Assembly (NCBI GenBank): GCA_965203755.1
Contig: OZ241910.1
Location: forward strand, 2,356,001 to 2,420,000
DNA: 64,000 nt
Direction: 5' to 3'
From: UBA6055 sp965203755
GTDB lineage: Bacteria > Chloroflexota > Anaerolineae > Aggregatilineales > Phototrophicaceae
The position numbers and the translations under genes are program-made. Position 1 is the stretch's first letter; the number at the start of each line of letters is the position of its first letter. Of the stretch, positions 42,823-51,645 are shown piece by piece. A model generated the notes under the pieces. It ran no database searches and had not been told where the DNA came from. It saw only the letters and a program-made list of their open reading frames with translations.

Positions 42823-44724
42823 ATGTTTAGACCTTTTACCCGTCAAGACACCGTTCGTTTAACCATGGGGCAGGCGCTGATTAAGTTTTTGCAGGCGCAG
42901 TACACAGAATACGATGGCGAACAGCAGCGCTTTATACCCGCGATCTGGGGGATATTCGGTCATGGCAACGTCAGCGGCTTGAGCCAGGCTTTGTGGGAAT
43001 ACGGCGATGACCTGCCTTACTATCAGCCCGCCAACGAACAGTCCATGGTTCACGCGGCCTCCGGCTACGCGCGCACGCGTTTGCGCTTGCAGACCTTCGC
43101 CTGTACCAGTTCCATCGGCCCAGGCGCAACCAACATGATCACCGGCGCCGCCACCGCCCATATCAATCGCTTGCCGGTCCTGCTGCTGCCATCCGATTAT
43201 TATGCCACCCGGTTTCAAGGGCAGGTCCTGCAGGATATTGAGCATCCAGTTTCAATGGACATGAGCGTGACCGATTGTTTCCGAGCGGTAAGCCAGTTTT
43301 TCGACCGCATCACCCGCCCCGAACAGATCTTGTACGCTTTGCCAGAGGCGATGCGGGTCATGTCCGACCCGGTCGATGCCGGGCCGGCGACGATTGCCCT
43401 GCCGCAAGACATACAGAGCATGGCTTTTGATTATCCGCTGAACTTCTTCGAGAAGAAAATATGGCGCATCGAAAGACGGCCGCCCAATGAGCGCCGGATT
43501 GAAGAGGCCGCCGCGCTGCTCCAAACCGCTGAACGCCCCTATATTTTGGCTGGCGGCGGCGTCCATTATGCCAAAGCATGGCAGGAACTGCGCCAGTTTT
43601 CCGATGCCTTCGGCATACCCGTTGGCGAAACGCATGCCGGGCGCGGCGCGCTCCGAGAAGAATCACCGCTTTTGATTGGCGGCAGCGGGCATACCGGCAC
43701 GCCGCTTTCAGGTAAATACGCCCGGGACGCCGACCTTGTTTTCCTAATCGGGACGCGGTTGGCCGACTTTGCCACCGGTTCCTATTCAGCCTGGCAAAAC
43801 CCGGCGGTGAAATTCATAAGCATCAACGTCAGCGCCGCCCATGCCCATAAACTTGGCGCCCTGCCGATTGTCGCCGATGCCCGCGAAGCGCTGCGGAGGC
43901 TGATTGCCGTCGGCAGGACAGCCGGCGTCAAACCCCATGCCGGCTATGTTGAGTCGGTCGCGGTTGACCGCGACGCCTGGCGGCGGCGCAAGCGCGATAC
44001 AGTCTATGTGCAGTATCCCGATGAGCGGATGAGCCAGGCGCAGGTGATCGGCGTTCTCAATGCGTTTATGAACGCCGGCGATACCTTGGTGTGCGCGGCC
44101 GGCACCCCGCCCGGCGACCTGCACCAGCTGTTTGAAGCGACCGCCGGCCGAAGGCTGCATCTTGAATTTGGCAACTCGTGTATGGGATACGACATACCGG
44201 GAGCCATTGGCGTGCGGCTGGCGCGCCCAGATGCCGGCGAGGTGTATGTGTTTTTGGGCGACGGCAATTATATGCTGCATCCGATGGAATTGAAGACCGC
44301 CATTCAAGAAGGCGTCAAATTGACCGTCATCCTGCTCCAGAATGATGGCTTTCAATCCATCCACGGTCATCAAAAGGTGCTGGTTGGGCATAGTCTTGGC
44401 AATGAATTTCGGGTACGCAATCGGGAAACCGGCAAGCTGGATGATGGTGATTTTGTCGATATTGATTATGCCAAAAATGCCGAAAGCATCGGCTTGCGCG
44501 CCTGGCATGCCAGCGACGAAGCGGAACTCAAGCAGGCGCTTTCGGAAGCGCGCCAGGAGCGGCGCTCCTGTATGATTGTCGCGCCGATCGAACGTTACAG
44601 CCGCTTGCCGCGTTCGGGTATCTGGTGGGATGTCTTTGGCGCCGAAGTCACGAATGATGAGACCACCAAACAACTGGTGAACGAACGGGAAGAAGGGCGC
44701 CTGGGGCAGCGTTTCTATTGGTGA
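42823..44724 (+). CDS. iolD: 3D-(3,5/4)-trihydroxycyclohexane-1,2-dione acylhydrolase
   Basis: 633 aa, ThDP enzyme of inositol breakdown that opens the ring of the IolE product. The N-terminal pyrimidine domain starts RLTMGQALIKFLQAQ and has the activating Glu in NEQSMVHAASGYA. The C-terminal ThDP motif is GDGNYMLHPMELKTA ... LQNDGF. The ATG at 42823 has AGGAG nine bases upstream; the frame to 42814 starts at a TTG. It runs into iolE with only a ten-base gap; the iolE ribosome site overlaps the stop. The other iol genes are not in the window. Confidence 0.9.
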   Translation: MFRPFTRQDTVRLTMGQALIKFLQAQYTEYDGEQQRFIPAIWGIFGHGNVSGLSQALWEYGDDLPYYQPANEQSMVHAASGYARTRLRLQTFACTSSIGPGATNMITGAATAHINRLPVLLLPSDYYATRFQGQVLQDIEHPVSMDMSVTDCFRAVSQFFDRITRPEQILYALPEAMRVMSDPVDAGPATIALPQDIQSMAFDYPLNFFEKKIWRIERRPPNERRIEEAAALLQTAERPYILAGGGVHYAKAWQELRQFSDAFGIPVGETHAGRGALREESPLLIGGSGHTGTPLSGKYARDADLVFLIGTRLADFATGSYSAWQNPAVKFISINVSAAHAHKLGALPIVADAREALRRLIAVGRTAGVKPHAGYVESVAVDRDAWRRRKRDTVYVQYPDERMSQAQVIGVLNAFMNAGDTLVCAAGTPPGDLHQLFEATAGRRLHLEFGNSCMGYDIPGAIGVRLARPDAGEVYVFLGDGNYMLHPMELKTAIQEGVKLTVILLQNDGFQSIHGHQKVLVGHSLGNEFRVRNRETGKLDDGDFVDIDYAKNAESIGLRAWHASDEAELKQALSEARQERRSCMIVAPIERYSRLPRSGIWWDVFGAEVTNDETTKQLVNEREEGRLGQRFYW

Positions 44725-44734
44725 GGAAAACCTG

Positions 44735-45652
44735 ATGAACATCAAAATCGCTTCGGCGCCGGTGTCATGGGGCGTGATTATGAAGGATACCCCCAATGTG
44801 CCGCCTTGGGATACTGTTTTGCAGGAAATCAGCCTGGCCGGATATATGGGGACAGAGCTTGGGCCCTTTGGCTATTTGCCGCAGGATAAAGACCGGCTGC
44901 AAGCCCGGCTGAATGATTTGAACTTGAGCCTGCTGGCGGCTTACGTCCAAATCAATCTGCTTGACCCGATGGCGAAACAGGATGAATATGATGAAACGAT
45001 GGCGACGACGCGCCTGCTGGCGGAAATGGGATGCGAATGGGTTGTCCTTTCGGACGCGCTGTTCTTCAACCCGAATCGAGCCCGGCGCGCCGGCCGTGTG
45101 CGCCCGGAAGATGGTTTGCCGCTGAAAGAATGGAAACAGTTCGTCGCCAGCGCCGAAGCCTATGGCAAACTGGCGCTGAATGAGTTTGGGCTGAAGGCGG
45201 TCTATCATCCTCATGTGGGGGCTTTTGTGGAAACAGAGGCGGAAATTGACCGCCTGCTCAATGACAGCGACCCCGCCTATGTCAATCTTTGTCTGGACAC
45301 AGCCCATTGCATGTACGGCGGCGGCGACCCGACTGCCGTGTGCCGCCGATGGCGCGCGCGGCTGAAATACCTGCACCTGAAAGAATGCGACGGCGAGGTG
45401 CTGAAGACGGTCCGCGCCCATGGCTGGGATTATTTTAAGGCGGTGGAGCTCGATGTCTTTCCTGAATTGGGCTGCGGGTCGGTCGATTTTGTCGGCTTGC
45501 TGGATGTCCTGCGAGAGTTCGAGTTTGAAGGCTGGGCTGTGGTCGAACAGGATATCCTGCCGGGCAAAGGCATGAACCCGCTCGAAAGCGCCCGCCGCAG
45601 CCTCGCCTACCTCAAGCGAATCGGTTACTGCGATGCGGCAAAAGCCATTTAG
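44735..45652 (+). CDS. iolE: 2-keto-myo-inositol dehydratase
   Basis: 305 aa, TIM-barrel (AP-endonuclease-2-like) fold. It dehydrates scyllo-inosose to the trione-type dione. The IolE start KIASAPVSWGVIM, the LSLLAAYVQINLLDP block, VYHPHVGAFVET (metal His), LCLDTAHCMYGGGDP and VEQDILPGKGMNPLE all fit. Translation is coupled to iolD. The supply enzyme IolG and the later steps are elsewhere or lost. Confidence 0.92.
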   Translation: MNIKIASAPVSWGVIMKDTPNVPPWDTVLQEISLAGYMGTELGPFGYLPQDKDRLQARLNDLNLSLLAAYVQINLLDPMAKQDEYDETMATTRLLAEMGCEWVVLSDALFFNPNRARRAGRVRPEDGLPLKEWKQFVASAEAYGKLALNEFGLKAVYHPHVGAFVETEAEIDRLLNDSDPAYVNLCLDTAHCMYGGGDPTAVCRRWRARLKYLHLKECDGEVLKTVRAHGWDYFKAVELDVFPELGCGSVDFVGLLDVLREFEFEGWAVVEQDILPGKGMNPLESARRSLAYLKRIGYCDAAKAI

Positions 45653-45681
45653 GCGCGCCAGAACGGTATGACGGATGTCAG

Positions 45682-47016
45682 CTAGTCGCCGCCGTTCGCC
45701 ATAATCCCGGCGCCATTGTAGCCGCGCCCAACGCCGCGGTATTCAAAGCCCATAGCCCGCATATCATCGGGGACGTACATATTGCGGCCATCAATCAGGA
45801 TCGGCTGCTTCATCGAGTTCAGAATGCGCTTCATATCGAGTTGCTTGAACTCGTTCCAGGGGGTGAGCGCCAGGAGCGCATCGGCATTCTCGGCGGCAGC
45901 GTAAGCATGGGCGCACAAATCCAGCCCCGGCGCTGCCCGACTGGCGTTTTCCATAGCGACCGGGTCATAGGCCTGCACCCGCGCCCCCTGATTCAACAGG
46001 GAACAGGCGACGGTCATCGAGGGCGATTCGCGGATGTCATCCGTGTTCTGCTTGAATGCCAGACCAAGTATGCCAATCGTTTTGCCGCTGACATTCCCGC
46101 CCAGCATTTCGCGGACTTTCAACGCGATGCGGCGCTGTTGGAAGGCATTGATCTCCATGACAGCATTCAAAAGCTGCGGGTGCATGCCATGAGTTTGCGC
46201 CATGTTGGCTAACGCCTTGACGTCTTTTGGGAAACAGGAGCCGCCAAAACCGATGCCGGCCTGCAGAAAGTGCGGGCCAATCCGTTTGTCGATGCCCATT
46301 CCGCGGGCGACTTCGGTGACATCGGCTCCCAGCCGTTCGCAGATGATGCTGATTTCGTTGATAAAGCTGATGCGCGTCGCCAAAAAGGCGTTGGAGGCAT
46401 ATTTAATCATCTCGGCTGTGCGGATGTCGGTAATGACCACTGGCGCGTCTAATGGCGCATACAGTTTGGCGACGTTTTCGGCGGCGGCGGCGCTCGTAGA
46501 ACCCAGGACAGTACGATCCGGATTCATAAAATCAGCGATGGCCGAACCCTCGCGCAGAAACTCCGGACAGGAAACCACCTCAAATTCAATGGGCTCCGGC
46601 TGCGTGCTTTCAATGACTTCCCGCGTCCAGTCCCCAGTTCCAACGGGAACGGTTGATTTGTTGATGACGACCAAGCGATGCTCCATCGCTTCGGCAATGG
46701 ACTTGGCAGCCGAGCGCACATACTGCAAATCGGCTTCTCCATCCACTCCCGAAGGCGTGCCGACGCAGATAAAGACAAACCCGGTGTTTTTCAGCCCGAC
46801 TTGGTAAGAAGTGGTGAAGCGCATGCGCCCGGCTTCGGCGCTGCGCTGGACCATCTCTGCCAGGCCGGGTTCATAGATGGGCATTCTGCCCTGTTTGAGC
46901 ATCTCAATTTTGCGTTCGTCAATATCCACCAGGGTGACGTTGTTGCCCAAATCGGCGAAGCAGGTGCCAGTGACCAGACCGACATAACCGCATCCAATGA
47001 CGCATAGATTTCTCAT
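45682..47016 (-). CDS. ugd: UDP-glucose 6-dehydrogenase
   Basis: 444 aa. It oxidises UDP-glucose to UDP-glucuronate for surface polysaccharide. The NAD site CVIGCGYVGLVTGTCFADLG is at the N-terminus; the catalytic Cys is in GFGGSCFPKDVKAL; the C-terminal UDP-binding domain has GLAFKQNTDDIRESPSM and IDGRNMY. Length is standard. It is convergent with iolE and divergent from the acyl-CoA synthetase. Confidence 0.95.
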   Translation of the reverse strand: MRNLCVIGCGYVGLVTGTCFADLGNNVTLVDIDERKIEMLKQGRMPIYEPGLAEMVQRSAEAGRMRFTTSYQVGLKNTGFVFICVGTPSGVDGEADLQYVRSAAKSIAEAMEHRLVVINKSTVPVGTGDWTREVIESTQPEPIEFEVVSCPEFLREGSAIADFMNPDRTVLGSTSAAAAENVAKLYAPLDAPVVITDIRTAEMIKYASNAFLATRISFINEISIICERLGADVTEVARGMGIDKRIGPHFLQAGIGFGGSCFPKDVKALANMAQTHGMHPQLLNAVMEINAFQQRRIALKVREMLGGNVSGKTIGILGLAFKQNTDDIRESPSMTVACSLLNQGARVQAYDPVAMENASRAAPGLDLCAHAYAAAENADALLALTPWNEFKQLDMKRILNSMKQPILIDGRNMYVPDDMRAMGFEYRGVGRGYNGAGIMANGGD

Positions 47017-47186
47017 GTCCGATTGACCTCATTGTTGACGATTGATTAAGCAGGCTGCCAATTATACCCGTTGAGGCTGCGTTCTGCTCTCATCAGTCAG
47101 CCAGTGTACCAGAGTATGACTTGGTTGTTTAGTCTTGGCTGCCCGTTTACTCGCGGGCTTTTGCTGTGCGGCAATCAAGCTGAACT

Positions 47187-47195
47187 TGCTATACT
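47187..47195 (+). promoter_or_regulatory. Extended -10 promoter of the acyl-CoA synthetase gene
   Basis: TGCTATACT lies 43 bases before the ATG at 47238, a TGn-extended -10. Confidence 0.5.
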
Positions 47196-47237
47196 GTTCT
47201 GTGCCGAAGATTCGCTTGTGACCGAGGATAATGTGAA

Positions 47238-49025
47238 ATGTCAGAGCTATTGGATTCCAAAACTGCCGCTAATCTGTATCAGGCGCACATCAAGGACGGC
47301 GTCCCCCAGGAAATGCGTAAAGTGCCTTTTCGCAACTTCCGCGACCTGCTGTCGCTGCATGCCAAGGCATCGCCGAGCAAGCCCTTTCTGATTTATTATG
47401 ACGAAGCCGGCCAGCGCGAAGCATATACCTTTGCCGAATTCAATGCCCGCGTCCATCAGGCAGCCAATTTTATGGTTGAGGATTTGGGTGTTCGGCGCGG
47501 CGACCGCGTGGCGGTCATGGCTTACAATCATGTCGATACGGCGCTTGTTTATTTTGCCTGCTGGGTGATTGGCGCCGCGGTCGCGCCGCAGAATGCCGCC
47601 GAAGATGACCGGCGGATTGCCTATATCTTACGCAATAGCGAAGCCAGGATTTGTTTTGTTCGCGCCGAGTATCTGGAACGGGCGGAAGCCATTATCAAAG
47701 ATGCGCCCAATATCCAGGTTATCGTCGCCGTCGGCGGCCGCCCATGTGAAAATTACATCAACTTCCATGAGGCGCTGAAGAATCGTCCGACCACCTTTCT
47801 TGGCGACGAATCCGGCGCCAAATCGGGGGATATTCCCATCGGCGCCGGCACGGAAGCGACGGCGGCGCTGGATGACGAGGCGCTGCTGGTGTATACCAGC
47901 GGCACCACCGGCGCTCCCAAAGGCGTCATTCTGAACCAGTACAATTTGCTGGTGGATGCGATGGGAATCAGCCAGTGGCATGCGATTACCGGCAACCAGA
48001 CGACGATGTGCGTTTTGCCGATCCATCATGTCAATGGCATCGTCGTGACGCTGATCGCCCCGCTGTATGTCGGCGCGGCCGCCGTTCTCAACCGCCGCTT
48101 CACCGTTTCGCAGTTCTGGAATCGAGTGGTCAGCGAAGGGGTCAATGTGGTCAGCGTTGTTCCGACTCTGCTCCAGTTTTTGATGGAATACGGTCAAGAG
48201 CAGTCACAGGCCGGGCATACGATATTCGGCGGCGAAATCAACCGCCGCGATTTGACGCGTTTTCGTCATTTTATCTGCGGCGCCGGCACCTTGTCGGTAG
48301 CTTTGGCGCGGGATTTTGAGGAAATGTTTGGCTTCACTGTTTTGCATGGCTATGGCTTGAGCGAAACCACTTGCTATTCTTGTTTTCTGCCGCTTCATCT
48401 GTCATGGGCGACCCATCAAAAATGGATGCAGGATTATGGCTATCCCAGCATTGGCTGCCCGATTGAGCCCAACGAGATGGCGATTTTTTCGGCTGATGGC
48501 AGCGGAAAGCAGTTGGGCGAAGGCGAGCGCGGCGAGATCTGCATTCGCGGGCATAATGTGATGCAAGGCTATTTCAAACGTCCTGAAGCCAATGCCGAGA
48601 CCTTCAAGTTTCAATGGTTTCGCAGCGGCGACGAGGGTTTCTACCTGCGGGATGAAGCCGGCCGGCCTTTTTTCTTTATTACCGGGCGCATCAAGGAACT
48701 GATTAATCGCGGCGGCGTCAAATTCAGTCCCTTTGACATTGAAGAGGTCTTGCTCGCCCTGGATGGCGTCAAGGTTGGTTTGGCGATTGGCTTCCAAAAC
48801 GATTATTATGGCGAAGAGGTGGGCGCCTACATTGTCCTGCGGGACGGTGCCGACCTTGACGCGGAACATATTCTGGCGGCCTGCCGCGACAAAATGCCGT
48901 TTGAAAAATCACCCAAAGCGGTTGTATTTGGCGCCGATATCCCAGTGACATCCACCGGCAAGTACCAGCGGCTCAAATTGCGGGCTTTGTTCGCGGCCTG
49001 GGAACATACGCAGTTCAAGCCATAA
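47238..49025 (+). CDS. AMP-binding acyl-CoA synthetase-like enzyme
   Basis: 595 aa, ANL superfamily. It activates a carboxylic acid as acyl-adenylate and then thioester. The phosphate loop LLVYTSGTTGAPKGVILNQ, the HGYGLSETTCYSCF block (A5), the RSGDEGFYLRDEAGRPFFFI motif and the terminal catalytic lysine in TSTGKYQRLKLR are intact. The closest overall feel is CaiC-type, but the substrate is not predictable. AGGA precedes the ATG by ten bases. Confidence 0.88.
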   Translation: MSELLDSKTAANLYQAHIKDGVPQEMRKVPFRNFRDLLSLHAKASPSKPFLIYYDEAGQREAYTFAEFNARVHQAANFMVEDLGVRRGDRVAVMAYNHVDTALVYFACWVIGAAVAPQNAAEDDRRIAYILRNSEARICFVRAEYLERAEAIIKDAPNIQVIVAVGGRPCENYINFHEALKNRPTTFLGDESGAKSGDIPIGAGTEATAALDDEALLVYTSGTTGAPKGVILNQYNLLVDAMGISQWHAITGNQTTMCVLPIHHVNGIVVTLIAPLYVGAAAVLNRRFTVSQFWNRVVSEGVNVVSVVPTLLQFLMEYGQEQSQAGHTIFGGEINRRDLTRFRHFICGAGTLSVALARDFEEMFGFTVLHGYGLSETTCYSCFLPLHLSWATHQKWMQDYGYPSIGCPIEPNEMAIFSADGSGKQLGEGERGEICIRGHNVMQGYFKRPEANAETFKFQWFRSGDEGFYLRDEAGRPFFFITGRIKELINRGGVKFSPFDIEEVLLALDGVKVGLAIGFQNDYYGEEVGAYIVLRDGADLDAEHILAACRDKMPFEKSPKAVVFGADIPVTSTGKYQRLKLRALFAAWEHTQFKP

Positions 49026-49100
49026 GCGGCCTTGCGCGCCTTCGTTTTGGCATGTCTGGGGCTGAAAAGGGCATGTCACAGCGGCATGCCCCGCCGGCGC

Positions 49101-49928
49101 TCACTCGGTTTCAAGCCAGATGCCCTTGTCCTTGACTTCGCGGCGCAGTGATTTAATCAGGCTGAAATAGACGGCGGCGCCGAGGATGGCGACTGCGATT
49201 GCCGTCCAGGCGATGGCGACGACCGCCACAGACAGGCTCGGCATGACCTCTTCGGCAAAGGCGGCCGCCGGGTTGGTGATGATGCGCCCGGTGAGGCCGC
49301 TCTCGACTGAAGCGGGGGAGTTCAGCAGATAGTTCAGGTCAAGCAGAACATGCAATGCGATCATCATCGACAGCGCATTCATCACAATCTGAAGCGCCGA
49401 CCGCCGCGATTTTAGCTGGTTGATGTCGCCGCGCCCTTTCCAGCCCGCCAGCGCCAGGACAATCCCCAATCCGATGCAGATGATGATGGCGGTCCAGTCG
49501 CCCGATTCGTCGGGGCGGATGAAGAGCGCGATGAACGTCACCGTGAACAGTCCAGTTATCACCGCCAGCCCGCGCGCCAGCTGCGGCGCCCGATTGACCA
49601 AAAAGAACATGACCGCGCCCAGCAAAGCCGAGCCCAGATAACCAGCCGGGAAAATCACGGCATCTGAACCGCCGCTGAATTCGATGAGATATGAGCCGAC
49701 GGGTGAGAGGGTAAAACTGTCGACGGCGCCGCCGGTCATCTGTATTGCCAGCGCCGAAATCCCGCCGTGAATGTTGTTGATAAACATACGCAGCGGATAA
49801 ACCATAGCGGCGAAGGTTTGGTTGTTCCACAAGACAAATACGCCGGCGAATGCAAGCAAAGCCGTTGCCAGCGAAACTTGCAGGATTTGGCGCCGGATCT
49901 TGCGTTCCAGGAACTTTCTAAACATCAT
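49101..49928 (-). CDS. M50B-like membrane protein lacking the metal site
   Basis: 275 aa, about six helices. It is a paralog of the next gene: FRKFLERKIRRQILQ aside, the alignment is clear at VYPLRMFINNIHGGISALAI (then MTGG), GYLGSALLGAVMFFLVNRAP and the terminal NPAAAFAEEVMPSLSVAVVA. In the M50B motif, HEASH is replaced by HGGIS (residues 54-58), which removes the catalytic Glu and the second His. It is therefore probably a non-catalytic partner. It lies 68 bases downstream of the intact copy. Confidence 0.75.
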   Translation of the reverse strand: MMFRKFLERKIRRQILQVSLATALLAFAGVFVLWNNQTFAAMVYPLRMFINNIHGGISALAIQMTGGAVDSFTLSPVGSYLIEFSGGSDAVIFPAGYLGSALLGAVMFFLVNRAPQLARGLAVITGLFTVTFIALFIRPDESGDWTAIIICIGLGIVLALAGWKGRGDINQLKSRRSALQIVMNALSMMIALHVLLDLNYLLNSPASVESGLTGRIITNPAAAFAEEVMPSLSVAVVAIAWTAIAVAILGAAVYFSLIKSLRREVKDKGIWLETE

Positions 49929-49996
49929 TGACCTCCAAACATCAACTTGATGACTGATTTTGTCGAAACGCGATAACGGGTTTCTTCGCGCCCTGC

Positions 49997-51028
49997 TTAT
50001 GCCGATTCGCCTTTAACGGCATCCGAGATTTCCTGCTTCAAAGGCTTGATTGCGCCGAAATAGACAGCCCCTCCCAGCATGGCGACCGCCGCCACTGCCC
50101 AGATAAAGGCGACGACCGATGCCGAAAACAAAGGCGTAAACTGCTCGGCAAAGGCGGCGGCATCGTTCAGTATGCTCCCGCGCCCGGCATCGGCATTGCC
50201 AACCAGCCACCATATATCCAGCACGGCGTGCAGCGCGGTCATTATTGCCAAGGCGCTAAGGACAAATTGATTGATGACCCGCGGCGCGTTCCAGCCCATG
50301 ACAATCAGGACAAGCCCAAACCCGATGCCGATGGAGAATGCCGTCAGCGAGCCGTCGATTTGTTCAGGACGGGCATACAGCGCCGTGAACAGAATCAGGA
50401 AGACGCCAATCAAGGTCGCCGCTTCGCGCACCCGATTCGGCGCCCGATTGCTTAGGAAGAATAAAAGCGAGCCGAATAAGGCCGCCCCCAGATAACCCGC
50501 CGGCAAAATCAAAGCGCTTGACCCGCCGGCAGTGATGGCGAGTCCAGAGCCATTGGGCGCTACGGTAAAACCCTGCACTTGCCCGCCCGTAATCAGGGCA
50601 GCGAGAGAATGACTGGCTTCGTGAATGTAGGTGACAAACAGACGCAGGGGATAGACCAGCAGCTCCAGTTCGCGGATGTTCCACAGAATAAGGACAGCTA
50701 TAAACGCCAGCAGCGAAACCAGCAGGGTTTTGCGGCGAACGTCCACCCCCCTGCGCTTCCTGCCTGATGCTATGCCAGCGCTGTTGCGCCAAATGAAAAA
50801 AACAGAAATGATGCCCGGCGGCAGGCCGCTGACAAGGAAAAACAGCAGCGGCAAACCCTCATCTGCGCTGATGCCCAAATTAGAAACCTGCGCTTCAAGC
50901 TGTGCATACACATTCTGAAATGACTCGTTGCTTTGGGCGACTTCCAGGGCGCTCGCAAAGCCAAAGGCCATCCAGCCGATGCTTAGCAATAATAAAATCC
51001 CCCAGAAGATGCGTAACCGCTTTTCCAA
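49997..51028 (-). CDS. M50B-like membrane metallopeptidase
   Basis: 343 aa with about eight helices; the N-terminal ~95 residues are an extra membrane/extracytoplasmic part missing from the paralog. HEASH at residues 136-140 in YIHEASHSLAALITGG is the zinc motif, and a later Asp (D271 in HAVLDIWW) is in place for the third ligand. M50B-like proteins are membrane-embedded and their substrates are unknown. TATAAT on the minus strand (51076-51071) is a possible -10. It forms a two-gene operon with its degenerate copy. Confidence 0.78.
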   Translation of the reverse strand: MEKRLRIFWGILLLLSIGWMAFGFASALEVAQSNESFQNVYAQLEAQVSNLGISADEGLPLLFFLVSGLPPGIISVFFIWRNSAGIASGRKRRGVDVRRKTLLVSLLAFIAVLILWNIRELELLVYPLRLFVTYIHEASHSLAALITGGQVQGFTVAPNGSGLAITAGGSSALILPAGYLGAALFGSLLFFLSNRAPNRVREAATLIGVFLILFTALYARPEQIDGSLTAFSIGIGFGLVLIVMGWNAPRVINQFVLSALAIMTALHAVLDIWWLVGNADAGRGSILNDAAAFAEQFTPLFSASVVAFIWAVAAVAMLGGAVYFGAIKPLKQEISDAVKGESA

Positions 51029-51181
51029 GATAACATTCCTCCAGCGACTTCAACCCGCTTCCTAAACTGTATTATACGGGAAAATAAGCGCGATTACAGT
51101 TATTTTACATTTGAATTTGCGCCAAAATCGATGATGAACATATACGCTGCCTATTCGTTGGACAAAGCGGAGGGATAAAAC

Positions 51182-51645
51182 ATGCGACCGCTGGATTTGA
51201 GCGATTACAGTCCAAGCCGCGATTTGGCGATTTCTTTGCCTGTGAACTGCTTGACCAGCCCTTGGTCGTCGTTCGCAGCCAGGACAATGAACTACGCGCG
51301 TTTTATAATGTTTGCCCGCATCGGGCGGCTGTGGTCGCCCAAGGCCGCGGGAATCGAAAGAGCTTGCAGTGCGAGTATCACGGCTGGACGTATGACCTTG
51401 AGGTCCGGCTGATGCGGGCGCCGGAATTTGAAGGCGTCAAAAACTGGGATAAGGAAGCGGTTTGTTTGCAGCCCATTCAAGTTGAGGCTTGGGGCCCGTG
51501 GATATTTGTCAACCTTGACCCCAAAGCCGAACCGATGTCCGACGTCTATGGCGCGATTCACAGCGAAATCAAATTCAGTCATTGGTGCATGAATTCCTGT
51601 GCCAGGATCAGGCTTTGCCAGCCGATTGACGCTGCCCGGCTTTGA
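51182..51645 (+). pseudogene. Remnant of a Rieske aromatic-ring-hydroxylating oxygenase alpha subunit
   Basis: The Rieske cluster motif is intact in one frame (FYNVCPHRAAVVAQ then LQCEYHGWTYDL) with the WGPWIFVNLD block behind it. The N-terminal start (MRPLDLSDYSPSRD, with GGAGGG before the ATG) lies in another frame and the family segment between is missing, so there is an internal deletion/frameshift near 51220. After about 128 residues the frame leaves family sequence and stops; the catalytic mononuclear-iron domain is absent. The 3' end overlaps the convergent flippase-like gene. The substrate of the ancestor is unknown. Confidence 0.75.
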
